From positions 104,341-168,340 of the forward strand of contig NZ_JACSCH020000010.1 of the NCBI RefSeq assembly GCF_014451325.2: DNA of 64,000 nucleotides, in the 5' to 3' direction. Position numbers and translations under genes: made by a program. This document shows positions 6,988-17,273 of this stretch, in pieces. This DNA comes from Streptomyces sp. CB02980 (GTDB taxonomy: Bacteria > Actinomycetota > Actinomycetes > Streptomycetales > Streptomycetaceae). The notes beneath the pieces were generated by a model. The model did not search any database. It saw only the letters and a list, made by a program, of their open reading frames with translations, and was not told the origin of the DNA. Each line of letters opens with the position of its first letter. Position 1 is the first letter of the stretch.

Positions 6988-8169
6988 ATGGACCTGGCGG
7001 AGCTCATCGGCCTGCGGCCGGTGCCCTGCGGTGGTCTCCTCGTGGCACTCACCCGCCGCTGCCCCATGAGCTGCGCGCACTGCTCCACGGGCTCGTCCAT
7101 GGCGGCCTCGGAGGAGCCCGACCAGCGGCAACTCCTCGACTTCATCGGCTCGTTCGGTGCCGAGGACCGCCCAGAGGTGGTCATGCTGACCGGCGGCGAA
7201 CCGCTGCTGCTCCCCGAGCTGGCCGCCCGCGTGGCCGGAATCGCACAGGCCAAGGGGTCCCGGGTGGCACTGCTCAGCGGGATGTTCTTCGCCCGTGGGG
7301 GACGCGTCCCCGACCGGATCATGCGGACGATCACCGCCCTGGACCACTTCTCGGCGAGCCTGGACGTCCACCACGAGCGAGAGGTCCCGCGCGCGGACGT
7401 CCTGCGCGCCCTCCGCGCCGTACTCGACGCCGGGGTCCCCGCCAGCATCCACCTCACGGGCACCGGTACCGGCTCCGGCGCAGGTCCCGGTACAGGCACT
7501 GGCGCGGACGTCGACGACCCGTACCTGGTCGACGTCGTCGCGGACGTGCGCCGTGTCTTCGGAGCCGGGATGCCCATGCTGGTCAACGAGGTGCGGCCGC
7601 TCGGCCGCGCCGCCGGCCTCGTCCGGCCGACGCCGCCGGGACCGGACGACGGCCTGGCGGCGCCCTGCGCCCTCGCGGCCTGGCCCGTGGTCGCCTTCGA
7701 CGGGACGGTGGCGGCCTGCTGCAACCAGTGGACGGTCGACCGGCGCCCCGTTCCCCCGCACCTGCGGCTCGGACACATCGCCGAGGACGACTGGCCGACC
7801 GTCCGCGAGCGTTCCCTCGGCTCCCCGGTGCTGCGGATGCTGCGCGCGGTCGGCCCAAGGCGGCTGCACGCCCGGTACGAGACCGAGCAAGCCCCGGCCG
7901 GCTACTGCCGCAGCTGTCACGCGCTCGCCGACCGCCCGAGCGTCCTGGAGGGCGCGGCCAGGGACGCCGGCGGTCGCGTCGGCGAACTCCTCGACCGGCT
8001 CACCACGGCGCAGCAGCGCGCGGCAGGACCCGCCGCCCTGGTGCGGCGCATGGGCTGCGCGCGCTATGCGCACCTGGTCGAGCCGACGTCCGGAGAGGAA
8101 CGCGTGTCCACGAACGAGCCCCGACCCAACCAGGCGTCGCCAACCGCAGAGGCGAGGAGCAGCCGATGA
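6988..8169 (+). CDS. Second radical SAM enzyme of the locus
   Basis: A 393-aa protein with CxxxCxxC at C25, C29, C32 (LTRRCPMSCAHCS), GGEP at 69-72, and late cysteines C227, C244, C245, C307 and C310 that could ligate an auxiliary cluster, as in peptide or small-molecule maturases. The barrel is interrupted at about residues 158-172 by a Gly/Thr/Ser run (GTGTGSGAGPGTGTG) not expected in this fold. AGGAGGAGG precedes the ATG. It ends in an ATGA overlap with the diiron-protein gene, so the two are co-translated and may act in sequence. Its substrate could be the divergent 39-aa peptide, the 72-aa product two genes downstream, or something else; the sequence does not decide. Confidence 0.88.
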   Translation: MDLAELIGLRPVPCGGLLVALTRRCPMSCAHCSTGSSMAASEEPDQRQLLDFIGSFGAEDRPEVVMLTGGEPLLLPELAARVAGIAQAKGSRVALLSGMFFARGGRVPDRIMRTITALDHFSASLDVHHEREVPRADVLRALRAVLDAGVPASIHLTGTGTGSGAGPGTGTGADVDDPYLVDVVADVRRVFGAGMPMLVNEVRPLGRAAGLVRPTPPGPDDGLAAPCALAAWPVVAFDGTVAACCNQWTVDRRPVPPHLRLGHIAEDDWPTVRERSLGSPVLRMLRAVGPRRLHARYETEQAPAGYCRSCHALADRPSVLEGAARDAGGRVGELLDRLTTAQQRAAGPAALVRRMGCARYAHLVEPTSGEERVSTNEPRPNQASPTAEARSSR

Positions 8170-8909
8170 ACGCCACAACCACAGCGCCCACCGTCACAGC
8201 CCCGACCGCCGCAGCCGCAGCGGCAAGCACCGCCACCGGCGCCGCCACGGTCACGGCATCCCTGGCGCTCCGCACCAAACTCACGCCCACCGCACCCGTC
8301 CTGAGGGCCGCGACCGCCGCGCTCTGGCGACCGGACGGACTGCGGCAGCGGTACGTGCGCTATCTGGCCGCCATGCATCCGCTCGTACGGGCCTCGGTGC
8401 CGCTTCTCGTACGGGCGGCCGAGCGGTGCGCCGCCGAGCGCCACGACCCGGCCGCGCGCCGCCTGGCCGCGTACTACCTCCGCCATGCCGAGGAGGAGCG
8501 GGACCACGACGTCTGGCTGCTCGACGACCTGGCCGCCGCCGGTGCAGGTCCGGCGGCCGTGGCGCACCCGATCGTCGTGGAACTGGCCGGGGCGCAGTAC
8601 TACCGGATCGAACACGAGCACCCCGTGGCCCTGCTCGGCTACATCGCGGTCCTGGAGGGCAACGCCCCCGGGCCGCGGCTCGCGGACCGCCTCGCCGAGG
8701 TCACCGGGCTGCCGGGCGGCGCGTTCCGCACGCTCAGGGAGCATGCGGAGCTCGACGGCGGGCACCTGGACGACCTCTACCGGGTGTACGACGCGCTCGC
8801 GCCGAGCCCGGCCCGGCAGACGGCCGTCTCCGTCAGCGCGCTCCACACGGCGAACCTGCTCACCCGCCTGTTCCTTTCCCTCGCCGAGGACAACGGAGGA
8901 CACCCATGA
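8166..8909 (+). CDS. Heme-oxygenase-like diiron (HDO/TenA-PqqC fold) protein
   Basis: A 247-aa protein. The first 40 residues are an Ala/Thr-rich extension. The rest is an all-helical domain with a candidate metal-ligand set: H107, E109/E110 and H114 in RHAEEERDHD; E164 in LEGN; H193, D197 and H200 in HAELDGGHLDDL. This EExxxHD...E...HxxxDxxH pattern fits HDO-type oxidases and oxygenases, which use two irons and O2 for oxidative cleavage or desaturation. The start ATGA overlaps the radical SAM stop and the end ATGA overlaps the next gene. Metal content and substrate are inferred; a non-metal TenA-like fold is possible but the ligand pattern argues against it. Confidence 0.8.
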   Translation: MNATTTAPTVTAPTAAAAAASTATGAATVTASLALRTKLTPTAPVLRAATAALWRPDGLRQRYVRYLAAMHPLVRASVPLLVRAAERCAAERHDPAARRLAAYYLRHAEEERDHDVWLLDDLAAAGAGPAAVAHPIVVELAGAQYYRIEHEHPVALLGYIAVLEGNAPGPRLADRLAEVTGLPGGAFRTLREHAELDGGHLDDLYRVYDALAPSPARQTAVSVSALHTANLLTRLFLSLAEDNGGHP

Positions 8910-9124
8910 CCGACAACGCCGCCCCGCACGGCACGGAGCCCACCCTGGAGGCACTCGCCGCCGCGGGCTTCGACGTGGACGCGCTGAGTGATGAACAGCA
9001 GGACGTCGTACGGGCGTTGACGCCGGACGAGCTGGCTCTGCTGGTCGACATCAGGGGGCGTCTCGACGCGGCGGCCCCCGAGGTCCAGGCCCACGCGGAC
9101 GTGGCGGGCGGCGCGCTGTTCTGA
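8906..9124 (+). CDS. 72-aa protein, resembles 'aroma-sacti cluster' small proteins
   Basis: A small acidic, Cys-free protein. Its centre (EALAAAGFDVDALSDEQ and LTPDELALLVDIRGRL) looks like a two-helix domain, and it ends DVAGGALF. From memory it resembles small actinobacterial proteins labelled 'aroma-sacti cluster domain' found beside radical SAM genes; I could not verify this. The start ATG overlaps the previous stop as ATGA, and GGAGGA lies just upstream. It could be a substrate or leader-like peptide for the upstream enzymes (the helical region and GG recall NHLP-type leaders) or an adaptor. Only three residues follow the GG, so a normal precursor role is doubtful. Confidence 0.75.
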   Translation: MTDNAAPHGTEPTLEALAAAGFDVDALSDEQQDVVRALTPDELALLVDIRGRLDAAAPEVQAHADVAGGALF

Positions 9125-9200
9125 CGCGGGGCGCACCGCCGCCCCGGCAGTCGAGTGGTCCCCGTCGAACCCCCCGTCCCCCCGTCCACCGGAGGAATCC

Positions 9201-12200
9201 ATGCCCTGCGCTTCGTGCGGGAGTGCTCTGCCGCCCGGAGCCCGGTTCTGCCCGTCCTGCGGCAGCCCGTGCGCTCCCGGGCCGGTCACGGCCAGGCCGA
9301 CGGGCCGCAAGGTGGTGACGGTCCTCTTCTGCGACCTGGTGGGCTCCACCGCGCTCTCCGGGGCGCTGGACGCGGAGACGCTGCGGTCGGTCACGCTCCG
9401 CTGGTTCGACCTGATGCGGCTGCGGATCGAGGAGCAGGGCGGCACGGTGGAGAAGTTCATCGGGGACGCGGTGATGGCGGTGTTCGGTGTGCCGACGGTC
9501 CGGGAGGACGACGCACGGAGGGCGGCCTCCGCGGCCCTGGCGATGAGGGAGGCGCTCGCCGGGTTCAACGCGCGCCTTGAGGAGGCCGTGGGGGTACGGC
9601 TCGAGATGAGGATCGGAATCAACACCGGTCAGGCGGTGACGGGTTCGGCCACGCAGCGGCAGGCGATGGTCTCGGGCGAGGTGGTGAACGTGGCCGCCCG
9701 CCTGGAACAGAACGCGGCGGCCGGCGAGATCCTGCTCGGTCCCGGCACCCTCGCGGCCGCCGGGCCGGGCATCCGGACGACGGAGACGGGCCCCCTGCTC
9801 CTCAAGGGCAAGAGCGACCGGGTGGCGGCGCACCGTCTGGTGGCGCTGGACGAGGAGGACGGCCCGGAAGCCCTACGCCGCTTCGACGTCGGCTTCGTCG
9901 GCCGTATGCACGAACTGACGCTGATGAACGAGGTGTTGACCCGGGTGGTGCGAAGGGGAAGCGCCGACCGCCTGGTGGTGGTCGGAGAGGCGGGCCAGGG
10001 AAAGACCCGCCTGATACGGGAGTGGCTGCACCACGCGACAGCCACGGGCCGGAGGGACGGACGCACGCCGCCGCTCCCCACGCCCCACGCGCCGGCGAAG
10101 GGCCCGGACCCGGCCTCAGGGCCCGCCCCGCTCCCGGGTCCCGCCCCCCGTCACGGCGTCGGGCGTTGTCGGGCTCGGGGTGAGCAGCCCAGTCTCGGGC
10201 CGCTTGCCGATGCGGTGGCCGGGCTGCTGAAGAGCCTTGGCGCGGTCGTGCCTTCGCCCGAACTGGACCTGCTCCGTCAGGGCCTGCTCCTCGACGGGAC
10301 TCCCCATCCGTCCCCGGCGGACACCTGTGCCGCGCTCGCCAAGGTTCTCGCCGAGCTGTCCGAGGAACAGCCCCTCGTGCTGGTGATCGACGACTGTCAC
10401 TGGGCGGCGCAGCCGCTCTTCGACGCCCTCGACCGGCTCCTGCGCGCCCTCACCGACGCGGCCGTCCTGATCGTCCTGCTCACCCGACCCCAACTGTTCG
10501 ACGTGCGGCCCGAACTCGCCCCGGGCGCCGTCCTGCTCGGCGGCCTCTCCGATGCCGAGGCGCAGCTCCTCGCGGCCGAGCTGACGGGGCAGGCGGCCGA
10601 CGGCGCGCCGCTCGCACCGCAGGTCCTGGCGCGGGTCGGCGGGAATCCGCTGCACCTGGAGCAGCTGCTCGTGGCGGGGAACCCCGTCGACGCGGACAGC
10701 GTCCCGCTGCCCCTCCAGGCCCTGATCGGGGCTCGGATCGACGCGCTCGAACCGCCCGAACAGCGGGCCCTCGGCCTGGCGTCCGTCCTCGGCGGCGACT
10801 TCACCGCCGACGAACTCACGGAGCTCGCCGGACCTCCCGCCGAGACGTGGACCGAGTCCGAGCTCCGGACCACCCTCCACCGGCTCGTCCGTCACCGTCT
10901 CATCAGGCCGGACGGCAGGGCGTTCCGCTTCGCCGGAGGGCTGATCCAGGAGGTCGTCCACACCAGCCAGTCCAAGCAGGACCGCGCCGACCGGCACGAA
11001 CGCGCGGCACGCCTCGACACGGTCCGGCACCGCGGCAGTGCCGCGGTCGGGGCGCATCTGGAGCAGGCGTACCGCTATCGCGTCGAGCTCGGCGCCCAGG
11101 ACGCGCACACCGACGGGCTCCGGCGACGCGCCGCCGACGCCCTGGCGGAGGGCGGTCGTCTCGCGCTGGCCCACGCCGACCCCGTATGGGCCGCCGACCT
11201 GCTGGGCAGGGCCACGGACCGGTACGCGGCGGGCGAGCCGGGCCGTGCGGCCACGCGACGGCGGCTCGGCCAGACGCTGCTCGACCTCGGCCGCGTGACG
11301 GAAGGCCGGGCACTGCTCGAAGAGGTCCTGGCGGAGGTTCCGGCGGACGGCTGCGGGACCGATGCGGTGGAGGCCGCGCACGCCCGACTGGGCCTGGCGT
11401 CCGCCGGCCTGGCGTCCGCAGGCCGGTCGGCAGCCGGCCGGTCGGACAGCCGCCGGGCCGGGACGACGAGCCGTACGGAGGAAGCGTGCGGCGCCGGGGA
11501 CGCCCGGTCCGAGGACAGCCTCCCCGAGGCGAGTCCGGCGGCGGACGGTACGTCGACCGGGGAGCCGCGGACCGACGACGACAGCCCGTCCGGGGGCAGT
11601 CGGTTCGCTGCCGCCCCCGGTGCCCACGCTCGGTTCCCCACGCGCCCGGCCGTGCGCCGTATCGCCCCCGGCGGTGAGTCGCCGGCCGAGGCCGCAGCCG
11701 TCACCCTGCCCGTCTTTGCCGCCGCCGGTGACGAGTTCGGCCAGGCCCGGGCCTGTCTGCGGCTCGCCCAGCAGGCCCAGGAGCAGGGCCGGCACCGGGA
11801 AGCCGAGCGCCTGCTCGACCGGGCCCTCGGACATGCCGTACGGGCCGATGCCGAGCCCGAGCGGGCCGCCGCCCTCGGGGCCATGGGGGTGTCCCTCTGG
11901 CGCGGGCCTCTCCCCGTCGTGGACGCCGTGACCCGCTGCCGCGCCCTGCTCGCCGAGCAGGGGGCCGGCCGCCGCGCCGTGCGGCTGACGCTCAACTGCC
12001 CGCTGGCCGTTGTTCTCGCCCTGCACGACGACAGGGACGGCGCGCTGGCCTGCCTCGCGGAGGCCGGACAACTCGCCCAGCGGCTCGGCTACGCCGAGAC
12101 CGACGCCTTCCTGCCCCTCTTCACCGCCACCGTCGACGACCTGGCCGGCCGCCGCGAGGAGGCCCTCCTCAACCTGGAGCGGGCCGCCGCCGCCGCGCGG

Positions 12201-12698
12201 GCGCTCGGCGCCACCGGGCTCCTGCGCAGCGCCCTCCTGGACGCCACCCGCATCCGCCTCGACCTCGGCGACTGGCGTACCGCACACGACACCCTCGCCG
12301 AACTCGAACCGCCGGGAGGGCGGTCCGAGGCGGCCCGGCCACGCGCCGAATCGGCCGACCTCGACGGTCTGCGCGCCCGGATCGCCGCGGTACGAGGGGA
12401 GGCCGCGACCGCCACCCGCCTGGCCGACCGGGCGCTCGCCACCGCCGTCCGTACCGACTCGCCCATCGTCCAGGGTCTCGCCGCACTCGACGCTGCCCGC
12501 ACCGCTCTGGCGTTGGGACACACGAAGGACGCGGCCGAGGCGGCGGTGCGCGCCCGGTGGAGCTTCGCCGCCAAGGGCCACCTCCCCGCGGCACGCGAGG
12601 CCGAGGCCGTCGCCCTGCGCTGCCGGGGCCGCCGGGCCTTCGGGCCCGGCTCCGTCGGCCCGGCGGTCAGCGGAACCGGAAAGGACGCCCAGCGATGA
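9201..12698 (+). CDS. Adenylate/guanylate cyclase fused to AAA/NACHT-like ATPase and TPR-type repeats
   Basis: A 1165-aa multidomain signalling protein. Residues 3-25 form a zinc ribbon (CASCG...CPSCG). Residues 38-205 are a class III nucleotide cyclase with VLFCDLVGST (metal Asp), KFIGDAVMAVFG, RIGINTGQAVTG and SGEVVNVAARLE. Then comes an ATPase with Walker A GEAGQGKTRLI and Walker B LVLVIDDCHWA, followed by long helical repeats resembling TPRs. Two low-complexity inserts interrupt it, one soon after Walker A and one of about 110 residues in the repeat region. GGAGGAATCC precedes the ATG, and the stop overlaps the protease start (ATGA). Such proteins sense a signal through their repeats; cAMP or cGMP production is inferred. 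Confidence 0.9.
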   Translation: MPCASCGSALPPGARFCPSCGSPCAPGPVTARPTGRKVVTVLFCDLVGSTALSGALDAETLRSVTLRWFDLMRLRIEEQGGTVEKFIGDAVMAVFGVPTVREDDARRAASAALAMREALAGFNARLEEAVGVRLEMRIGINTGQAVTGSATQRQAMVSGEVVNVAARLEQNAAAGEILLGPGTLAAAGPGIRTTETGPLLLKGKSDRVAAHRLVALDEEDGPEALRRFDVGFVGRMHELTLMNEVLTRVVRRGSADRLVVVGEAGQGKTRLIREWLHHATATGRRDGRTPPLPTPHAPAKGPDPASGPAPLPGPAPRHGVGRCRARGEQPSLGPLADAVAGLLKSLGAVVPSPELDLLRQGLLLDGTPHPSPADTCAALAKVLAELSEEQPLVLVIDDCHWAAQPLFDALDRLLRALTDAAVLIVLLTRPQLFDVRPELAPGAVLLGGLSDAEAQLLAAELTGQAADGAPLAPQVLARVGGNPLHLEQLLVAGNPVDADSVPLPLQALIGARIDALEPPEQRALGLASVLGGDFTADELTELAGPPAETWTESELRTTLHRLVRHRLIRPDGRAFRFAGGLIQEVVHTSQSKQDRADRHERAARLDTVRHRGSAAVGAHLEQAYRYRVELGAQDAHTDGLRRRAADALAEGGRLALAHADPVWAADLLGRATDRYAAGEPGRAATRRRLGQTLLDLGRVTEGRALLEEVLAEVPADGCGTDAVEAAHARLGLASAGLASAGRSAAGRSDSRRAGTTSRTEEACGAGDARSEDSLPEASPAADGTSTGEPRTDDDSPSGGSRFAAAPGAHARFPTRPAVRRIAPGGESPAEAAAVTLPVFAAAGDEFGQARACLRLAQQAQEQGRHREAERLLDRALGHAVRADAEPERAAALGAMGVSLWRGPLPVVDAVTRCRALLAEQGAGRRAVRLTLNCPLAVVLALHDDRDGALACLAEAGQLAQRLGYAETDAFLPLFTATVDDLAGRREEALLNLERAAAAARALGATGLLRSALLDATRIRLDLGDWRTAHDTLAELEPPGGRSEAARPRAESADLDGLRARIAAVRGEAATATRLADRALATAVRTDSPIVQGLAALDAARTALALGHTKDAAEAAVRARWSFAAKGHLPAAREAEAVALRCRGRRAFGPGSVGPAVSGTGKDAQR

Positions 12699-13621
12699 CC
12701 ACCGGCCGGAGGCCGGACAAGGCCTCCACCCCCACCACGCCGGGCCCGGCGCCGACAGGCCGACCCGACGGGGCCGAGACCCGGACCCGGACCTCGGCCC
12801 GGACTTCGGCCCCCGGACTCACCTGGGGCCTCCGAGGCCGTGGCCCCGACGACGTACCCGTGGAGGCCGACCATCCGCCGGAGCCGCCCGAGGGCGGTCT
12901 GCTCGGTGGGACCGGGCGCGGCGTTCGCGTCTGCGTGGTCGACTCCGGGGTCGAACGCGACCACCCCATGGTCGGCCCCGTCGACCAGTCCTGGCGCGTC
13001 TTCAAGGACGACGACGGTGTCCACGTCGAGGAGACCGACGAGGGCGACGCCTGCGGTCACGGCACCGCCTGCGCCGGGATCATCCGCCGCACCGCCCCGG
13101 ACTGCGAGCTGTCCAGCGTCCGCGTGCTCGGCGAGCGGTTCTCCGGCAGCGGCGACATCCTCCTCGAAGGGATCCGCTGGGCCGTCCGCCAGCGCTTCGA
13201 CGTCGTGAACCTCAGCCTCTCCACCAGCCGCGACCGCTTCGTGGAGGAACTGCGCCGGCTGGCCGACGAGGCGTACTTCCAGCAGACCGTGATCGTCGCC
13301 TCCGCGCACAACACCCACGTGGAGAGCTTCCCCTGGCGTTTCTCCTCGGTGATCTCGGTCGGCAGCCACCAGGAGGACGACCCCGACCTCCACCTCTACA
13401 ACCCCGAGCCACCGGTGGAGTTCTTCGCCCCCGGCCAGCGGGTGCAGGTGGCCTGGCTCGGCGGTACGTCGATCCGTACCTCCGGCAACAGCTTCGCCAC
13501 CCCGTTCGTCGCCGGCCTCTGCGCGCGGATCCTGTCGAGCCGACCGCGGCTGACGCCGTTCCAGCTGAAGAACGCCCTGTACCTGTCCGCCGCCAACGTC
13601 CGTGTCCACGGCAGCCGGTAA
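12695..13621 (+). CDS. S8 (subtilisin-like) serine peptidase, probably cytoplasmic
   Basis: A 308-aa protein with all three catalytic motifs: Asp in VCVVDSGVERDHP, His in CGHGTACAG, and Ser in GNSFATPFVAG (the usual GTSMATP). The oxyanion Asn is present in VASAHNTH. There is no signal peptide and no I9 prodomain; a disordered segment of about 55 residues precedes the catalytic domain, so it probably works inside the cell. ATGA coupling to the cyclase/ATPase gene suggests a cyclase-controlled or complex-bound protease. Processing of the peptide from the divergent operon is an alternative. Confidence 0.9.
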   Translation: MTTGRRPDKASTPTTPGPAPTGRPDGAETRTRTSARTSAPGLTWGLRGRGPDDVPVEADHPPEPPEGGLLGGTGRGVRVCVVDSGVERDHPMVGPVDQSWRVFKDDDGVHVEETDEGDACGHGTACAGIIRRTAPDCELSSVRVLGERFSGSGDILLEGIRWAVRQRFDVVNLSLSTSRDRFVEELRRLADEAYFQQTVIVASAHNTHVESFPWRFSSVISVGSHQEDDPDLHLYNPEPPVEFFAPGQRVQVAWLGGTSIRTSGNSFATPFVAGLCARILSSRPRLTPFQLKNALYLSAANVRVHGSR

Positions 13622-13646
13622 CGACCGGCGCCGGAAGGGAACCCCC

Positions 13647-14231
13647 ATGGCTCAGACGATCGCCCCCGCCGTCCCCTCCGCGCCCCGGCCCGATCCGGCC
13701 ATGGCGGAGCTTCTGCAGTCGGTCGTGGACACCGCGCGCGCCATCTTCGGCGCCGAGGCGAGCTCCATCCTGCTCCTGGAGGAGGCAGCGGACGAGCTCG
13801 TCTTCGAGGCCGTCTCCGGACAGGGGCAGGAGTTCCTGGTGGGCCGGCGCTTCCCGGCGGGCCGGGGGATCGCCGGCTGGGTCGCCGCCTCGGGCGAGCC
13901 GATGGTCGTCGACGACCTGCACGACAGCACGTCCTTCGACCGGGACGTCGCCCGGTCCACCGGCTTCGTGCCGAACGCCCTGATGGCCGCGCCGCTCGTG
14001 CACGGAGACCGTGTCCTCGGCGTACTCGAGGTCCTCGACCCGTCTCCGCAGGCCCGGTCCAGCCTGTCCGAGCTCGACCTGCTGAGCCTCTTCGCCCGGC
14101 AGGCCGCCGTCGCCCTGCACGTCCTCACCACCCACGCACCTCGCGGGGCGGAACCCGCCGCCCCCGAGGACCCCGCGCGGGCCGAACTCCTGCGCCTCCT
14201 CGCGGAGGCCCGCCGTCTCCTGGAGGAGTGA
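13647..14231 (+). CDS. GAF-domain sensor protein
   Basis: A 194-aa protein that is essentially one GAF domain (residues 15-160: ILLLEEAADELVFEAVSGQG, RGIAGWVAASGEPMVVDDL, MAAPLVHGDRVLGVLEVLD) plus a short helical tail. It has no kinase, phosphatase or cyclase output domain, so it probably acts by binding a ligand and a partner. It lies 25 nt after the S8 peptidase stop, with GGAAGGGAA before the ATG. As the last gene of the plus-strand block it may give cyclic-nucleotide or small-molecule input to the cyclase/ATPase. The assignment to this operon rests on spacing only. Confidence 0.88.
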   Translation: MAQTIAPAVPSAPRPDPAMAELLQSVVDTARAIFGAEASSILLLEEAADELVFEAVSGQGQEFLVGRRFPAGRGIAGWVAASGEPMVVDDLHDSTSFDRDVARSTGFVPNALMAAPLVHGDRVLGVLEVLDPSPQARSSLSELDLLSLFARQAAVALHVLTTHAPRGAEPAAPEDPARAELLRLLAEARRLLEE

Positions 14232-14264
14232 GGACCCGAGACACCCAGAGGTACCCAGAGATGC

Positions 14265-14319
14265 CCCGGCCTGCCCCGGCCTGCCCGGGCCGGTCGTCGG
14301 GCGGCCGGGGCAGGCCGGG
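14265..14319. terminator. Bidirectional terminator hairpin
   Basis: A perfect 17-bp inverted repeat (14265-14281 and 14303-14319) with a 21-nt loop lies between the convergent ends of the GAF and katG genes. Very GC-rich stems without a U-tract are common terminators in Streptomyces. Confidence 0.75.
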
Positions 14320-14325
14320 TGCGGG

Positions 14326-16581
<2,256 letters not shown>

Positions 16582-16763
16582 TCAGGTGTCGAGCACGGCG
16601 ACTCGGCGTCCGTATGGTCGCGCACTGGGGACCGCACTGCTAAGAGAACACGCAGGGCGCCACCGCGTAACAAGCGGGCGGAATCCGAAAAGGCGCCGGC
16701 GGCCCGGTTCGGGCGGCCGGCGACATTCCCGGACCGGAATTCATGCGAGAAAGGTGAAATCCT

Positions 16764-17219
16764 ATGAGCGACCTGTTGGAGCGGCTGCGCGGGCGTGGCT
16801 GGCGGATGACCTCCCAGCGGCGTGTCGTCGCCGAGGTCCTCGACGGCGAGCACGTCCACCTCACGGCCGACGAGGTGCACTCCCGCGCGGCGGAGCGGCT
16901 GCCGGAGATCTCCCGGGCGACCGTCTACAACATCCTGGGTGAACTGGGCCGGCTCGGCGAGGTCGTGGAGGTCTCCGTCCACGGCCGCGCGAAGAGGTAC
17001 GACCCGAACGCGCGCCACCCGCACCAGCACCTGGTGTGCTCCGTCTGCGGCACCGTCCGGGACGTCCACCCGACCGGCGACCCGGTGGCCGCGCTGGCCG
17101 CCCTCCCGGCCGAGGACCGGTTCGGCTTCACGGTGGCCGAGGCGGAGGTCACCTACTGGGGGCTGTGCCCGGAGTGCGCTCCGCTCCGGGCACCGGGCGC
17201 GCCGAACCCCCCACGGTGA
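16764..17219 (+). CDS. Fur-family peroxide/metal regulator (FurA/CatR-like)
   Basis: A 151-aa Fur superfamily repressor. The N-terminal winged helix (RMTSQRRVVAEVL...ISRATVYNILGEL) is followed by the metal-sensing HPHQHLVCSVCG segment and a second CPEC pair, giving two CxxC motifs for structural zinc. Position beside katG suggests it represses katG until iron- or manganese-dependent oxidation by peroxide releases it (known for FurA, CatR and PerR types). AAAGGTGA precedes the ATG. The divergent arrangement differs from the furA-katG tandem of mycobacteria. Fur versus PerR/CatR sensing cannot be fixed from sequence alone. Confidence 0.93.
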   Translation: MSDLLERLRGRGWRMTSQRRVVAEVLDGEHVHLTADEVHSRAAERLPEISRATVYNILGELGRLGEVVEVSVHGRAKRYDPNARHPHQHLVCSVCGTVRDVHPTGDPVAALAALPAEDRFGFTVAEAEVTYWGLCPECAPLRAPGAPNPPR

Positions 17220-17273
17220 CCTCGGCCTTCGGCTTCGATCCTCGGCCCTCGACCCTTCGTCGTCGGCCCTCCG

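Noticed and set aside
8906-9124. The 72-aa protein as the RiPP precursor of the whole locus
   Set aside because: No Cys, no distinct core and only three residues after the GG; the 39-aa peptide fits better. Kept as an open alternative for the second enzyme pair.
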